This document shows, piece by piece, positions 28,100 to 37,039 of a DNA stretch of 64,000 nucleotides. A program made the position numbers and the translations under genes. The notes beneath the pieces were generated by a model. It was not told the DNA's origin. It searched no databases and was given only the letters and a program-made list of their open reading frames with translations. Every line of letters starts with the position of its first letter. Position 1 is the first letter of the stretch. The DNA comes from Bacteroidales bacterium (GTDB taxonomy: Bacteria > Bacteroidota > Bacteroidia > Bacteroidales > Prolixibacteraceae): NCBI GenBank assembly GCA_012729335.1, contig JAAYDJ010000017.1:96145-160144 (forward strand), read 5' to 3'.

Positions 28100-29752
28100 A
28101 TGCAGCTCATCGATTACACACTGGGCGAAATCCTGGAAAAATGGGCCCTGGAAACCCCTGACCAGGAATTCATCGTTTACCCCGACCGCAACCTCCGCTT
28201 CACCTATGCCGGGTTCAACGACCGCGTCGACAGGTTGGCCAAGGGGCTGCTGTACATCGGCCTTCAGCCCGGCGACAAGGTCGGCATTTGGGCTAAGAAT
28301 GTGCCCGACTGGCTCACCTTCATGTTTGCTACCGCCAAAATCGGAGCCATCCTGGTGACCATCAATACCAGTTATAAAAAAGCGGAGCTCGAATACATCC
28401 TCCACAACGCCGATATCCATACCCTCTGCATGGTCGATGGATACAAGGAGAGCGATTACCTGCAAATGATCTTTGATCTGGTGCCCGAACTCCGGGAACA
28501 ACCCCGGGGGGAACTCCGTAGCCCCCGTTTCCCTGAACTGCGGAATGTGGTTTTCATTGGCCAGCAGAAACACCGGGGAATGTACAATACCCAGGAACTG
28601 CTTCTGATGGGGAGCCATGTCGACGACTTCGAAGTGGAAACCATCCGCGGAAGCCTCAGCTGCCACGATGTGGTCAATATGCAATACACATCGGGAACCA
28701 CCGGCTTCCCCAAAGGGGTCATGCTTTCCCATCATAATATCCTCAACAACGGTTTTTCTGTGGGCGAATGCATGAAGTTCACCTCCGCCGAGAGGGTGAT
28801 GACCCCGGTGCCGCTCTTCCACTGCTTCGGATGTGTCCTCTCCCTGTGCGCCGTGATCACCCACGGAGCCACCATGGTCCTGGTAGAGGAGTTCGACCCC
28901 CTGATGGTCCTGGCTTCGGTACAACGCGAAAAATGCACCGCCCTCTATGGTGTCCCCACAATGTTCATCGCCGAGCTGCACCACCCCATGTTTGACATGT
29001 TCGACCTGAGCAGCCTCCGCACCGGCATCATGGCGGGTTCGCTCTGCCCCATCGAAACCATGAACCAGGTGATGACCAAGATGCACGCCAAAGACATCAT
29101 CATCGTATATGGCCTCACGGAAACCTCTCCGGGGATGACGGCCACCCGTACCCACAACCCCCCTGAAGTGAGGGCCACCACCGTGGGCTTCGAACTTCCC
29201 AATGTGGAGGTGAAAATCGTCCACCCCGAAACAGGCAGGGAATGCGCTGCCGGCGAACAGGGCGAAATCTGCTGTCGCGGCTATAACGTCATGAAAGGAT
29301 ACTACAAAAACGATGAAGCCACCCGTAAGGCCATAGACGCCGACGGATTCCTTCACTCGGGCGATCTGGCCGTGAAAACCGAAGAAGGATTTTACCGCAT
29401 CACCGGAAGAATCAAGGACATGATCATCCGTGGAGGAGAGAACATCTACCCCCGTGAAATTGAGAACTACCTCTATAAAATGGAGCAGATCGAGGCCGTG
29501 GAGGTGGCGGCCGTCCCCAGCCCCAAATACGGGGAGCAGGTGGGCGCCTTCATCAGGGTGAAGAAAGGGTTTACCCTCACCGAGGAGGAGGTCACCGACT
29601 TCTGCCGCGGCCAGATCGCCCGCTACAAAGTACCGAAATACATCTTCTTTGTGTCGGAATTTCCCATGACAGCCAGCGGGAAAATCCAGAAATACAAACT
29701 GACCCAGATGAGCACCCGCCTCCTGGAAGAAGCCGGAAAAGAGATCATCTGA
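28100..29752 (+). CDS. AMP-dependent acyl-CoA synthetase/ligase
   Basis: 550 residues from the ATG at 28100 ([15 protein letters not shown]); the longer open frame overlaps the regulator and is unlikely. An ANL-superfamily enzyme with the AMP-binding motif [18 protein letters not shown] (about residues 197-214), [30 protein letters not shown] and the C-terminal catalytic lysine in [12 protein letters not shown]. It activates a carboxylic acid, probably medium- or long-chain, as an acyl-AMP and then an acyl-CoA. Gene context offers no more specific substrate. Confidence 0.9.
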   Translation: MQLIDYTLGEILEKWALETPDQEFIVYPDRNLRFTYAGFNDRVDRLAKGLLYIGLQPGDKVGIWAKNVPDWLTFMFATAKIGAILVTINTSYKKAELEYILHNADIHTLCMVDGYKESDYLQMIFDLVPELREQPRGELRSPRFPELRNVVFIGQQKHRGMYNTQELLLMGSHVDDFEVETIRGSLSCHDVVNMQYTSGTTGFPKGVMLSHHNILNNGFSVGECMKFTSAERVMTPVPLFHCFGCVLSLCAVITHGATMVLVEEFDPLMVLASVQREKCTALYGVPTMFIAELHHPMFDMFDLSSLRTGIMAGSLCPIETMNQVMTKMHAKDIIIVYGLTETSPGMTATRTHNPPEVRATTVGFELPNVEVKIVHPETGRECAAGEQGEICCRGYNVMKGYYKNDEATRKAIDADGFLHSGDLAVKTEEGFYRITGRIKDMIIRGGENIYPREIENYLYKMEQIEAVEVAAVPSPKYGEQVGAFIRVKKGFTLTEEEVTDFCRGQIARYKVPKYIFFVSEFPMTASGKIQKYKLTQMSTRLLEEAGKEII

Positions 29753-30136
29753 TGGTTTGAATGACCCTGAGGGTAACCCTTAGGGTGTACTTTTCCTGAC
29801 GGCTCCGGCGGGATCCCTGGCCGCTCAAGCCGGTGGCAACCCTGCGGTCATACTCCCCGACCCAGGCCAGGCCACAGTTGAAACTCCCCACTTCAGAGCA
29901 GCGGGGAAACGAATCCCGTGAAACTGGGATGAGTTCGACGGGTTTCAGCACCGGATCAGCCATTAGCAGAGACCAGGCATTGATGCTTCCCTGGCACAAA
30001 GAACGGATGTAGTCAATCCGATTCCGTTAAGGACTTTTATAGTGCCTAGCCCGCTTACCCCGCTGTGGTGCGGGCGGGGAATGCGCTCGCCGGAATTCCA
30101 TCCCGCCTCTTTTTTTTCAGGAAATCAGGATGGATC
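29753..30136. other. Unassigned structured intergenic region
   Basis: 384 GC-rich bases between the convergent acyl-CoA synthetase and truA genes. The part at about 29760-29990 is dense in possible stems, for example ATCCC/GGGAT at 29912-29930 and a CCCC/GGGG stem around 29886-29907. A minus-strand frame of 84 codons (29745-29999) is open but has no recognised domain and biased, Arg-rich composition. It may be a structured RNA or a decayed element; neither can be shown from this sequence alone. Confidence 0.35.
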
Positions 30137-30943
30137 TCAGATGTTGGGCTGAAATGCAGCAAAATTCAGAATGCGGGGCAGAACTTCGGCTCCTCTGAGG
30201 AGGGGATCTCCCTGATAGAATACCTTATGGAGGAAAAGCCCCGAGGGGGGCGCCGTGAGCTGTGCCGGCACCGGAGACGACTTCTCCAGGAAACCCACCA
30301 CCTGCCCGGCATCCAGTTTTCTTCTTCCGGCCTCCACCACCACGCCGGTGATGCGACGCACCATTTTCCACAGAAAATGGGAACCCGTGATATGTAGGGC
30401 GATAAGGTCTTCATTTTCATGGATGTCGGCAAATAGCACCTCTACCAGCGTGGATCCTTCAGAGGGAAGCTGATCGGTAAAGGAGCGGAAGTCGTGTCGT
30501 CCGGCCATCAGCCCGGCCACCTCCGCCATCCGGCCGGTGTCGAGGTCGTCTTTGACCCACCAGCAGTAAGGCTTGTTGAAGGCCGTCCTCCGTTTGGATA
30601 CCAGATAGACGTAACTGCGGGCCACCGCATCATGACGGGCATGGAAGCGGGGTGGGGTCTTCTCCGCCCCGAGCACATGGATGTCAGGGGGAAGCAGATC
30701 GTTGATCCGGAACTGCAACTTGCGCGGGGGCATCTCCTCCCTGACCTCAAGGTGGGCCACCTGCGCCAGGGCATGCACCCCGCTGTCGGTACGGCCAGCT
30801 CCGTAAAAATCCACCTTCATCCCCGGAAACATCCGGTCGAAAGCCGTCAGAAACTCCCCCTGGACCGTGCGGTGCCCCTTCTGGGCCTGCCAGCCATAAT
30901 AACGGCTGCCGTCATACTCTATGGTCAGTTTATACCGGGCCAT
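30137..30943 (-). CDS. truA: tRNA pseudouridine(38-40) synthase
   Basis: 268 residues. The start ARYKLTIEYDGSRYYGWQ and the catalytic block YGAGRTDSGVHALAQV (nucleophilic Asp in GRTDSG, about residue 55) identify TruA, which converts uridines 38-40 of the tRNA anticodon arm to pseudouridine. The C-terminal FLWKMVRRITGVVVEAGRRK is also conserved. A TATCTTTG core (30952-30959) lies only nine bases before the ATG. Further upstream is a dispersed repeat copy oriented toward this gene. Confidence 0.95.
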   Translation of the reverse strand: MARYKLTIEYDGSRYYGWQAQKGHRTVQGEFLTAFDRMFPGMKVDFYGAGRTDSGVHALAQVAHLEVREEMPPRKLQFRINDLLPPDIHVLGAEKTPPRFHARHDAVARSYVYLVSKRRTAFNKPYCWWVKDDLDTGRMAEVAGLMAGRHDFRSFTDQLPSEGSTLVEVLFADIHENEDLIALHITGSHFLWKMVRRITGVVVEAGRRKLDAGQVVGFLEKSSPVPAQLTAPPSGLFLHKVFYQGDPLLRGAEVLPRILNFAAFQPNI

Positions 30944-31026
30944 TTTTCCCTCAAAGATATTCCAAACGCCCGCTCATTCTTCCTCCTTCAAAAAAAAAGA
31001 GCTTCTCTTCGGGGGAACCACCCTTT

Positions 31027-31165
31027 TCATCAGTATATTTGTTTGTTAATGACTTGCGCTTCAGTTGTATTTCCAGATGAAGCCAGTTGATGTGCTTCAC
31101 GCCCATGGAAGTCGCATGTACCAAATATACATGTCCTTATGTGGTCGTAGCACCATGCGACTTTC
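31027..31165 (-). repeat. Dispersed intergenic element, copy C (about 139 bp)
   Basis: On the minus strand it starts GAAAGTCGCATGGTGCT, contains CCACATAAGGACATGTATAT with TATATTTG, then the inverted arm CATGCGACTTCCATGGGCGT, and ends GCAAGTCATTAACAAACAAA followed by TATACTGATGA. It shares this plan with copies at 48.4 kb and 61.1 kb. It points toward truA. AAGTCGCATG and CATGCGACTT form an inverted repeat about 30 bases apart. Confidence 0.9.
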
Positions 31166-31194
31166 ACTATTTTTAAATCAAAAAGGCAAAGCCT

Positions 31195-32010
31195 ATGGAA
31201 TCTCTCTTTGATATCGGCGGCAAGGTGGCCGTGGTGACGGGTGGCGCCGGCACCCTGGGCAGCAGCATTTCCGAAGCCCTGACCAGGCATGGTGCCAGAG
31301 TAGTCATTCTGGGTCGCGACCCCGTGAATGTGAAACAGCAAGCGGAAAAACTCACCGTCATGGGGGGCGAATCCCTGGCCGTGGTGGCCGACGTGATGGA
31401 AATGGAGCAGCTTCGCAGCGCCAGCGAAGTGATCCTTGACCAGTGGGGAAAAATAGACATCCTGGTCAACGCTGCCGGAGGAAACATCCCCGGGGCCACC
31501 ATCCCTGTCGACCAGTCGGTCTTTGACATGAACATCGACGACTACCGTAAAGTGGTGGATCTCAACCTTAACGGCACCATATTCCCCAGCCTTGTCTTCG
31601 GTAAAAGCATGGCCCTCTCGGGAAGCGGAAGCATCATCAACCTCTCCTCCATGGCCACCTTCTCAGCCCTGACCCGCGTGATGGGCTATTCGGTGGCCAA
31701 ATCGGGCATCGAGATCTTTACCAAATGGCTGGCCATGGAACTGGCCGTGAAATTCAGCGAAAAAGTGAGGGTGAACTGCATTGCCCCCGGCTTTTTCATC
31801 AGCAAACAGAATTCTGGCGTCCTCCTCCATCCCGATGGTTCCTATACCCAGCGAAGCCTTCAGGTCATAGCCAAAACCCCCATGAAACGGTTCGGCAGGA
31901 TGGAGGAACTCAACGGGGCCGTCATATTTCTCTCCTCAGAGGCAGCCAGTTTCATCACCGGAGCGGTCATCCCCATCGACGGGGGATTTTCATCCTACAG
32001 CGGCGTTTGA
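31195..32010 (+). CDS. SDR-family oxidoreductase, probable D-fructuronate reductase
   Basis: 271 residues, classical short-chain dehydrogenase: cofactor motif TGGAGTLGSSI (about residues 16-26), NAAGG near 99-103, catalytic Ser in INLSSMA, and YSVAK (Tyr-x-x-x-Lys) near 170-174. The C-terminus ITGAVIPIDGGFSSYSGV is typical. Placement one base before mannonate dehydratase strongly suggests interconversion of D-fructuronate and D-mannonate (the UxuB step), here by an SDR rather than the long-chain UxuB. Together they feed hexuronates from pectin- or alginate-type sugars into the KDG pathway. Confidence 0.85.
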   Translation: MESLFDIGGKVAVVTGGAGTLGSSISEALTRHGARVVILGRDPVNVKQQAEKLTVMGGESLAVVADVMEMEQLRSASEVILDQWGKIDILVNAAGGNIPGATIPVDQSVFDMNIDDYRKVVDLNLNGTIFPSLVFGKSMALSGSGSIINLSSMATFSALTRVMGYSVAKSGIEIFTKWLAMELAVKFSEKVRVNCIAPGFFISKQNSGVLLHPDGSYTQRSLQVIAKTPMKRFGRMEELNGAVIFLSSEAASFITGAVIPIDGGFSSYSGV

Positions 32011-32011
32011 C

Positions 32012-33238
32012 ATGGGATTCGAAAAAACATGGCGCTGGTTCGGCCCCGATGACGCCATCACCCTCTCTGACCTCCGGCAAATGGGCATCATGGGCGTGGT
32101 CACCGCGCTTCACCACATTCCCAACGGAGAAGTGTGGCCCCAGGAGGAGATCCGCAGGGTGAAAAGGGAAATTGAAAGCTACGGGATGCGCTGGAGCGTG
32201 GTCGAAAGCCTTCCTGTTTCCGAAGGAATTAAGACGGGAGGCCCCGACCGCGACCGGCTTATTGCCAACTATCGCACATCACTGCGGAACCTGGGCGCCT
32301 GCGGTATCGACACCGTGGTGTATAACTTCATGCCCGTTCTCGACTGGATCCGCACCAACCTGAAATTCATCACCCCCACCGGCGGGGAATCCATGCTTTT
32401 TCACTTCCCCACCTTTGTGGCCTTCGACGTGTTCATCCTCAAAAGGCCCGGTGCCGACCGCGATTACTCCCCGGCCATGATCGCCAAAGCCGAAGCGGTG
32501 TTCCGGGCCATGACCCCCACAGAACAAGAAGCCCTGGCCCATCACATCATCGTGGTCTCCCAGGGATTCATCGACGGCGTGGTGAAAGGGGAAACAGGCA
32601 ACTACAAAGAGATGTTTCTCCGCTACCTGGAACAGTACCGCCACATCGGCCCGGAACAACTCAGGGAGAACCTGCGCTATTTCCTCGATGCCGTGATTCC
32701 CGAAGCTGAAAAAGCCGGGATCCGGATGGCCATCCACCCCGATGACCCCCCCTATCCGGTGCTGGGGCTGCCCCGGATCGTGGGCACACTGGAAGATATC
32801 ATGGAAGTAATGCGCCTCCATCCTTCAGAGAGCCATGGCTTTACCTTCTGCGCCGGAAGCCTTTCGGCACGCCGTGACAACGACCTGCCGGCCATGGCCG
32901 CACAGCTGGCCCCATACATCCAGTTCCTCCACCTGCGCAATACCCACTGGAACGACGACGACACCTTCTACGAATCGGGCCACCTCACCGGCGATGTCGA
33001 CATGGTCGCCCTGATGAAAGTCCTGCTCAGGGAACAAAGGCGCCGCCGCCTGACGGGAAGACCCGACGCACGGATGCCCCTGCGCCCCGACCATGGCATT
33101 AAAATCCTGGGCGACTTCCACCTTGCCACCCACCCCGGATACCCCCTCATCGGACGGCTGCGCGGACTGGCAGAACTCTCCGGGCTTGAAACAGCCCTCG
33201 AAAGGGAAATCACCGCTGAAGAATCCCCGGCCTCATAA
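32012..33238 (+). CDS. uxuA: Mannonate dehydratase
   Basis: 408 residues, TIM-barrel enzyme that dehydrates D-mannonate to 2-keto-3-deoxygluconate. MGFEKTWRWFGPDDAITLSD at the start and the metal/substrate residues in RMAIHPDDPPYPVLGLPRIV, TFCAGSLSARRDND and LGDFHLATHPGYPLIGRLRG are typical of UxuA. It starts one base after the SDR stop codon, so the two form an operon for glucuronate/fructuronate use. A short stem rich in GA/CT follows the stop, but it is a weak terminator. Confidence 0.95.
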   Translation: MGFEKTWRWFGPDDAITLSDLRQMGIMGVVTALHHIPNGEVWPQEEIRRVKREIESYGMRWSVVESLPVSEGIKTGGPDRDRLIANYRTSLRNLGACGIDTVVYNFMPVLDWIRTNLKFITPTGGESMLFHFPTFVAFDVFILKRPGADRDYSPAMIAKAEAVFRAMTPTEQEALAHHIIVVSQGFIDGVVKGETGNYKEMFLRYLEQYRHIGPEQLRENLRYFLDAVIPEAEKAGIRMAIHPDDPPYPVLGLPRIVGTLEDIMEVMRLHPSESHGFTFCAGSLSARRDNDLPAMAAQLAPYIQFLHLRNTHWNDDDTFYESGHLTGDVDMVALMKVLLREQRRRRLTGRPDARMPLRPDHGIKILGDFHLATHPGYPLIGRLRGLAELSGLETALEREITAEESPAS

Positions 33239-33310
33239 AAAAAGAGGCTGCTCCCGCACGGAAACAACCTCTTCCTCCCTTTCCGGACCGAAAGATCCGG
33301 ATCATGGCTC

Positions 33311-34186
33311 CTACGGCAATACTACAAAATCGGCATTGTTGAGATAATCAAGACTCATCTTGCAGCTCTCGAAAGGCTCGAAATTATAGCGCTCCACTTC
33401 TACAATGCCATACTTCATCCCCGAAAGCTCCAGCGACGGCCAAATGGCGGCAAAGTCCACCTTGCCGCTGGTGCCCACCTCGGCCTCATCCTTAATGTGC
33501 CAGAGATAGAACCTCCCGGGATAGTTGGTGAAATAGTCGACGGGATTCTTGCCCCCTATCACACACCAGTAAAGGTCGAGCTGGAACATGACCTTGGCCG
33601 GATCGGTGTTCTGGAGCATGAAATCGTAAACCACCATACTGTCAAGGGTGGTGGAAAACTCCTTGTCGTGGTTGTGATATCCGAAGAGGATTCCTTTGGC
33701 CAGACACTTCTCACCCACGACGTTGAAATAGTCGCAATATTTCTTCAGGCCTTCGAGGCTTTCATAGCCGGTGCGGCCCATCCAGGGCTGGACGATCCAC
33801 TTGACCCCTGCCGCGGCGTGGGCATCGATGCACTGGTCCCACCAGGCCATCGTCTCCTCATAACTTGCACTGTCGGGAACGTCCCTGCCGGTATGGGAAC
33901 CCAGGAAAGCCATCCCGTTGGCCTCACACAAATTCTTGAATTCCACAGGATCCATCCCGTAAAACTTACCATCACGGTACCCTGCTGCCTCTACAAAGGT
34001 GTATCCCATCTTCCCCACCTTCTCCAATGTCCCCGCCACATTCTGGCCTATGGAATCACGCAGGGAATACAACTGCAACCCGATGTTCTTTTTGGGTGCC
34101 GGCTTCTCACACGAAACAAACATGGTCACCACCCCCATTAATACCAACGGAATCACCAAAACACTCAGTAAAGCTCTTTTTTTCAT
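33311..34186 (-). CDS. Sugar phosphate isomerase/epimerase-like TIM-barrel lipoprotein
   Basis: 291 residues from the ATG that begins KKRALLSVLVIPLVLMGV; the open frame extends 60 codons upstream without support. A lipoprotein signal ends at FVSC (about residue 25). The mature part is an AP-endonuclease-2-like barrel: IGLQLYSLRDSIGQN, MGYTFVEAAGYRDG, GILFGYHNHDKEF, VMFQLDLYWCVIGGKN and YLWHIKDEAEVG, with the His/Asp/Glu metal ligands of the family. Exported members are frequent in Bacteroidetes. The substrate is unknown. Confidence 0.85.
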   Translation of the reverse strand: MKKRALLSVLVIPLVLMGVVTMFVSCEKPAPKKNIGLQLYSLRDSIGQNVAGTLEKVGKMGYTFVEAAGYRDGKFYGMDPVEFKNLCEANGMAFLGSHTGRDVPDSASYEETMAWWDQCIDAHAAAGVKWIVQPWMGRTGYESLEGLKKYCDYFNVVGEKCLAKGILFGYHNHDKEFSTTLDSMVVYDFMLQNTDPAKVMFQLDLYWCVIGGKNPVDYFTNYPGRFYLWHIKDEAEVGTSGKVDFAAIWPSLELSGMKYGIVEVERYNFEPFESCKMSLDYLNNADFVVLP

Positions 34187-34283
34187 TTTAATCAGGTTTA
34201 TTATTAAACATAAATGATCAGCCCGGATAGCGTACCTCAAAAATAGAAAAACCTTTTTTAATTTTGCCGCTTCATACCCGAAA

Positions 34284-35210
34284 ATGAACAACCACAGGTC
34301 TACACGTCCCATCCTGGCCGCACTGGGAGCCATGCTCTTCTGGAGTTTTTCCTTCGTTTGGGTCAAGGTGGCCTATCAGGCCTATGAGCCCCTTACTGTT
34401 GTTTTGCTGAGACTGGTCATCTCGGTGGTTCTGCTTTTTGTTTTCTCTCTGTCAATCAGAAGACTACAGATTCCAGACCGCAAAGATGCCGGCATCTTTT
34501 TACTGCTGGCCCTCTTCGAACCATTTCTCTATTTCATGGGGGAGAGTTACGGCCTCAAATATGTCTCCTCAACCGTCGCCGCCGTCATCGTAGCCACCAT
34601 TCCGCTTTTTGCGCCCCTTTTTGCCTGGTATTTCTACCGCGAGAAGCTGAGTAAAATGAACATTGCCGGATTGGCGGCTTCCTTTGCGGGAGTGACCATC
34701 GTGGTTACCAACCAGGATTTCAGCTTCGCCGCCTCCCCCAAAGGGGTGTTCCTAGAATTCATGGCCGTCTTTTCGGCCATTGCCTACTCCACGGTACTCC
34801 GGAAACTGGCCTTCCGCTACAACACCTTCACCATCATCACCTTTCAGAACCTTATCGGCATCTTCATGTTCATACCCTTCTGGATGGTTTTTGAGATGCG
34901 CGGGTTCCTGGCCACCCCGTTTCACCCCGGGGCCTTCAGGGCTATTCTTCTGCTGGCTGTCTTTGCCTCCTCCCTGGCCTTCATCCTCTTCACCTCCAGC
35001 GTACGAAGCATGGGCATCAACCGTTCCAACTCCTATATCAACCTCATCCCCGTCTTTGTGGCCCTCCTGGCCTGGCTCATCCTGGGTGACCAGCTCACCT
35101 CCCGCAAATTCATCGGAATCGCCGTGGTCATCGCCGGTCTTTTCCTGGCACAGGTCAAAACAGGGAAACAACCAGCGATCATATCACCCCCCGACGAAAA
35201 AATTCTATGA
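34284..35210 (+). CDS. DMT-superfamily (EamA) transporter
   Basis: 308 residues with about ten predicted membrane segments arranged as two EamA repeats: the first from LAALGAMLFWSFSFVWVKV, the second from LEFMAVFSAIAYSTVLRKLA. The second repeat ends at LTSRKFIGIAVVIAGLFLA. EamA proteins export or import metabolites such as amino acids and sugars; nothing identifies the substrate here. A convergent neighbour cannot be blamed for its expression, and it lies 32 bases upstream of porQ. Confidence 0.88.
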   Translation: MNNHRSTRPILAALGAMLFWSFSFVWVKVAYQAYEPLTVVLLRLVISVVLLFVFSLSIRRLQIPDRKDAGIFLLLALFEPFLYFMGESYGLKYVSSTVAAVIVATIPLFAPLFAWYFYREKLSKMNIAGLAASFAGVTIVVTNQDFSFAASPKGVFLEFMAVFSAIAYSTVLRKLAFRYNTFTIITFQNLIGIFMFIPFWMVFEMRGFLATPFHPGAFRAILLLAVFASSLAFILFTSSVRSMGINRSNSYINLIPVFVALLAWLILGDQLTSRKFIGIAVVIAGLFLAQVKTGKQPAIISPPDEKIL

Positions 35211-35220
35211 AATAATTAGA

Positions 35221-35228
35221 TATATTTG
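35221..35228 (+). promoter_or_regulatory. Bacteroidetes -7 promoter core upstream of porQ
   Basis: TATATTTG matches TAnnTTTG exactly, 14 bases before the porQ ATG at 35243 and overlapping the end of the upstream transporter region. It would give a very short leader; the ATG four codons downstream (35255) would also fit. Confidence 0.5.
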
Positions 35229-35242
35229 ACGTTCTTGAAAAA

Positions 35243-36280
35243 ATGCAGGCCGGAATGCTTCAGAAAAAAACAGTGCTACTTTGGTTGATGCTCCTTTCGC
35301 TGGAAGGGTTCGCCCAGATAGGGGGTGAGGATACCTACCGTTTTCTCTCCCTCACCAATTCAGCGCGTTTTGCAGCCCTGGGCGGAAGCCATGCCGCACT
35401 GACCGACTCGGCCGACCTCAACCTCCCCTTTCACAATCCGGCCCTCCTGCAGGAATCCATGACCCGCCAGGTCCTGGTCAATTATGTCCGCTATATGGCC
35501 GACATCCATTACGGGTATGCCTCCACGGCCTTTGCTGCCGGGCGTTATGGCATCGCCGCCCTCGGAGTACACTATATTAACTACGGAAGTTTCACCGAAG
35601 CCGACGAAGAAGGCAACCTCACCGGAAACCAATTCCGCGCCGGAGAGTATGCCCTTAACCTGATCTGGTCGGGCCAATACCGGAACTGGCGGTATGGAGT
35701 GAACCTGAAACCGGTTTTCTCAGCCTTCGAGAGCTACCGCTCCTTCGGAATCGCCGGAGATGCCGGACTGGCCTGGTTCTCCCCTTCCGGAAACAGCATC
35801 CTGGGTGTGGTGGCCCGCAACTTCGGCAGCCAGATCACCACCTATTACGAAAACGGCGAAAAAGAACCCCTCCCCTTTGACCTCATGGTCGGCTTCTCCC
35901 GGAAACTGCGCCACGCCCCTGTGGTCTTCTCGGTGACCGCCAACCACCTCAGCGACTGGACCCTGGCCACCCCCTCTGAAGAGGAGAGTGGCGGGGAGTT
36001 CGTGGTCAAACCCCAGGAAAGCTTCGGCAAACAAATCATGCGTCACCTCCTGGCCGGCATCGAAGTCATGCCCTCCCGCCATTTCACCCTCAGGGCAGGC
36101 TACAACTACCATCTCCGCCAGGAACTCAAACTCGACCAGAGACTCTCCACCGTCGGTTTATCTCTCGGATTCGGCGTGAAAGTGAAACGCTTCAGACTCG
36201 ATTATGCCACCACCCGCTATCACCTGGCCGGCACTTCAAACCACCTCTCCCTGGGCATCAACCTCAACAGATTTTTCTGA
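35243..36280 (+). CDS. porQ: Type IX secretion system protein PorQ
   Basis: 345 residues with a signal peptide (about residues 1-24, LLWLMLLSLEGFAQ), followed by the PorQ/PorV-like start YRFLSLTNSARFAALGGSHA and alternating beta strands to the C-terminus (LSLGINLNRFF), an outer-membrane barrel. In Porphyromonas gingivalis PorQ is needed for T9SS function and for anionic-LPS attachment of cargo. The downstream order porQ-cmk-ispH is the same as in P. gingivalis, which strengthens the call. Confidence 0.87.
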   Translation: MQAGMLQKKTVLLWLMLLSLEGFAQIGGEDTYRFLSLTNSARFAALGGSHAALTDSADLNLPFHNPALLQESMTRQVLVNYVRYMADIHYGYASTAFAAGRYGIAALGVHYINYGSFTEADEEGNLTGNQFRAGEYALNLIWSGQYRNWRYGVNLKPVFSAFESYRSFGIAGDAGLAWFSPSGNSILGVVARNFGSQITTYYENGEKEPLPFDLMVGFSRKLRHAPVVFSVTANHLSDWTLATPSEEESGGEFVVKPQESFGKQIMRHLLAGIEVMPSRHFTLRAGYNYHLRQELKLDQRLSTVGLSLGFGVKVKRFRLDYATTRYHLAGTSNHLSLGINLNRFF

Positions 36281-36334
36281 TTCCGGAGAAAATTCTCCTT
36301 AATGTCTTATCTTAGCGCCCCTATGAAGCCATCC

Positions 36335-37039
36335 ATGGATACGCGAAAGATCATCATTGCCATCGACGGATTTTCCTCCTGCGGAAAAAGCACACTGGCC
36401 AAAGCCCTGGCCCGTGCCCTGGGGTATGTGTACATCGACAGCGGGGCCATGTACAGGGCGGTGACGCTTTTTGCCCTCCGGAACCGCTGGTTCATTGACG
36501 GCCAACCCGACGAGCAAGCCATCCTCGGAGGCCTGACCCATTTCAGGGTGACTTTTGCCATCGACCCGGTCACGGGGAACAACACCACCTTTCTCAATGG
36601 CGAAAACATCGAGGAGGAAATCAGACAGCTCCGGGTGTCGGAGTGGGTAAGCCCTGTCAGCGCCATCGGAGATGTCCGCAGGGCCATGGTCCTTTTGCAG
36701 CAGGAGATGGGCCGCGACAAGGGAATCGTGATGGATGGGCGCGACATCGGCACCGTGGTTTTTCCGGAAGCCGAGCTTAAGATTTTCATGACCGCCGACC
36801 CTGAAATCAGGGCCAAACGCCGCTACCTCGAACTCACCGCCAAGGGCACCCGGGTCTCCATGGACGAGATCAGGCAAAACATCGCCAACCGCGACCATAT
36901 GGACCAGAACCGGGAAGAGAGCCCTCTTCGCCGGGCCCACGACGCCATTCTCCTCGACAACAGCTTCCTCTCCCCCGAAGAACAACTCGCCTGGGCCCTC
37001 CGGATAGCCAGAAATAAGATCGGCCACCATGAAAATTGA
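36335..37039 (+). CDS. cmk: (d)CMP kinase
   Basis: 234 residues from the ATG at 36335 (MDTRKIIIAIDGFSSCGKST), which fits the usual start of Bacteroidetes Cmk; in-frame ATGs at 36302 and 36323 are alternatives. The P-loop GFSSCGKST, YIDSGAMYRAVTLFAL and MDGRDIGTVVFPEAELKIFM identify cytidylate kinase, which phosphorylates CMP/dCMP to CDP/dCDP for nucleic acid and lipid precursor supply. It overlaps ispH by 11 bases. Confidence 0.94.
   Translation: MDTRKIIIAIDGFSSCGKSTLAKALARALGYVYIDSGAMYRAVTLFALRNRWFIDGQPDEQAILGGLTHFRVTFAIDPVTGNNTTFLNGENIEEEIRQLRVSEWVSPVSAIGDVRRAMVLLQQEMGRDKGIVMDGRDIGTVVFPEAELKIFMTADPEIRAKRRYLELTAKGTRVSMDEIRQNIANRDHMDQNREESPLRRAHDAILLDNSFLSPEEQLAWALRIARNKIGHHEN

Noticed and set aside
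29830..29860. 16S-rRNA-like block GGGGAGTATGACCGCA on the minus strand
   Set aside because: The match covers only about 20 bases and flanking sequence does not resemble 16S; treated as coincidence pending a database search.
29880..29990. Cobalamin riboswitch-like or tmRNA-like signals on the plus strand
   Set aside because: Only fragments match (AGAGACC, GTGAAA loop, TTCGACGGG); the invariant core of either RNA is not complete, and no downstream gene on that strand would be regulated.
33239..33310. Strong terminator between uxuA and the TIM-barrel lipoprotein gene
   Set aside because: Only weak or short stems (AGAGG/CCTCT and TCCGGA inverted) without a proper T run; not firm enough to annotate.
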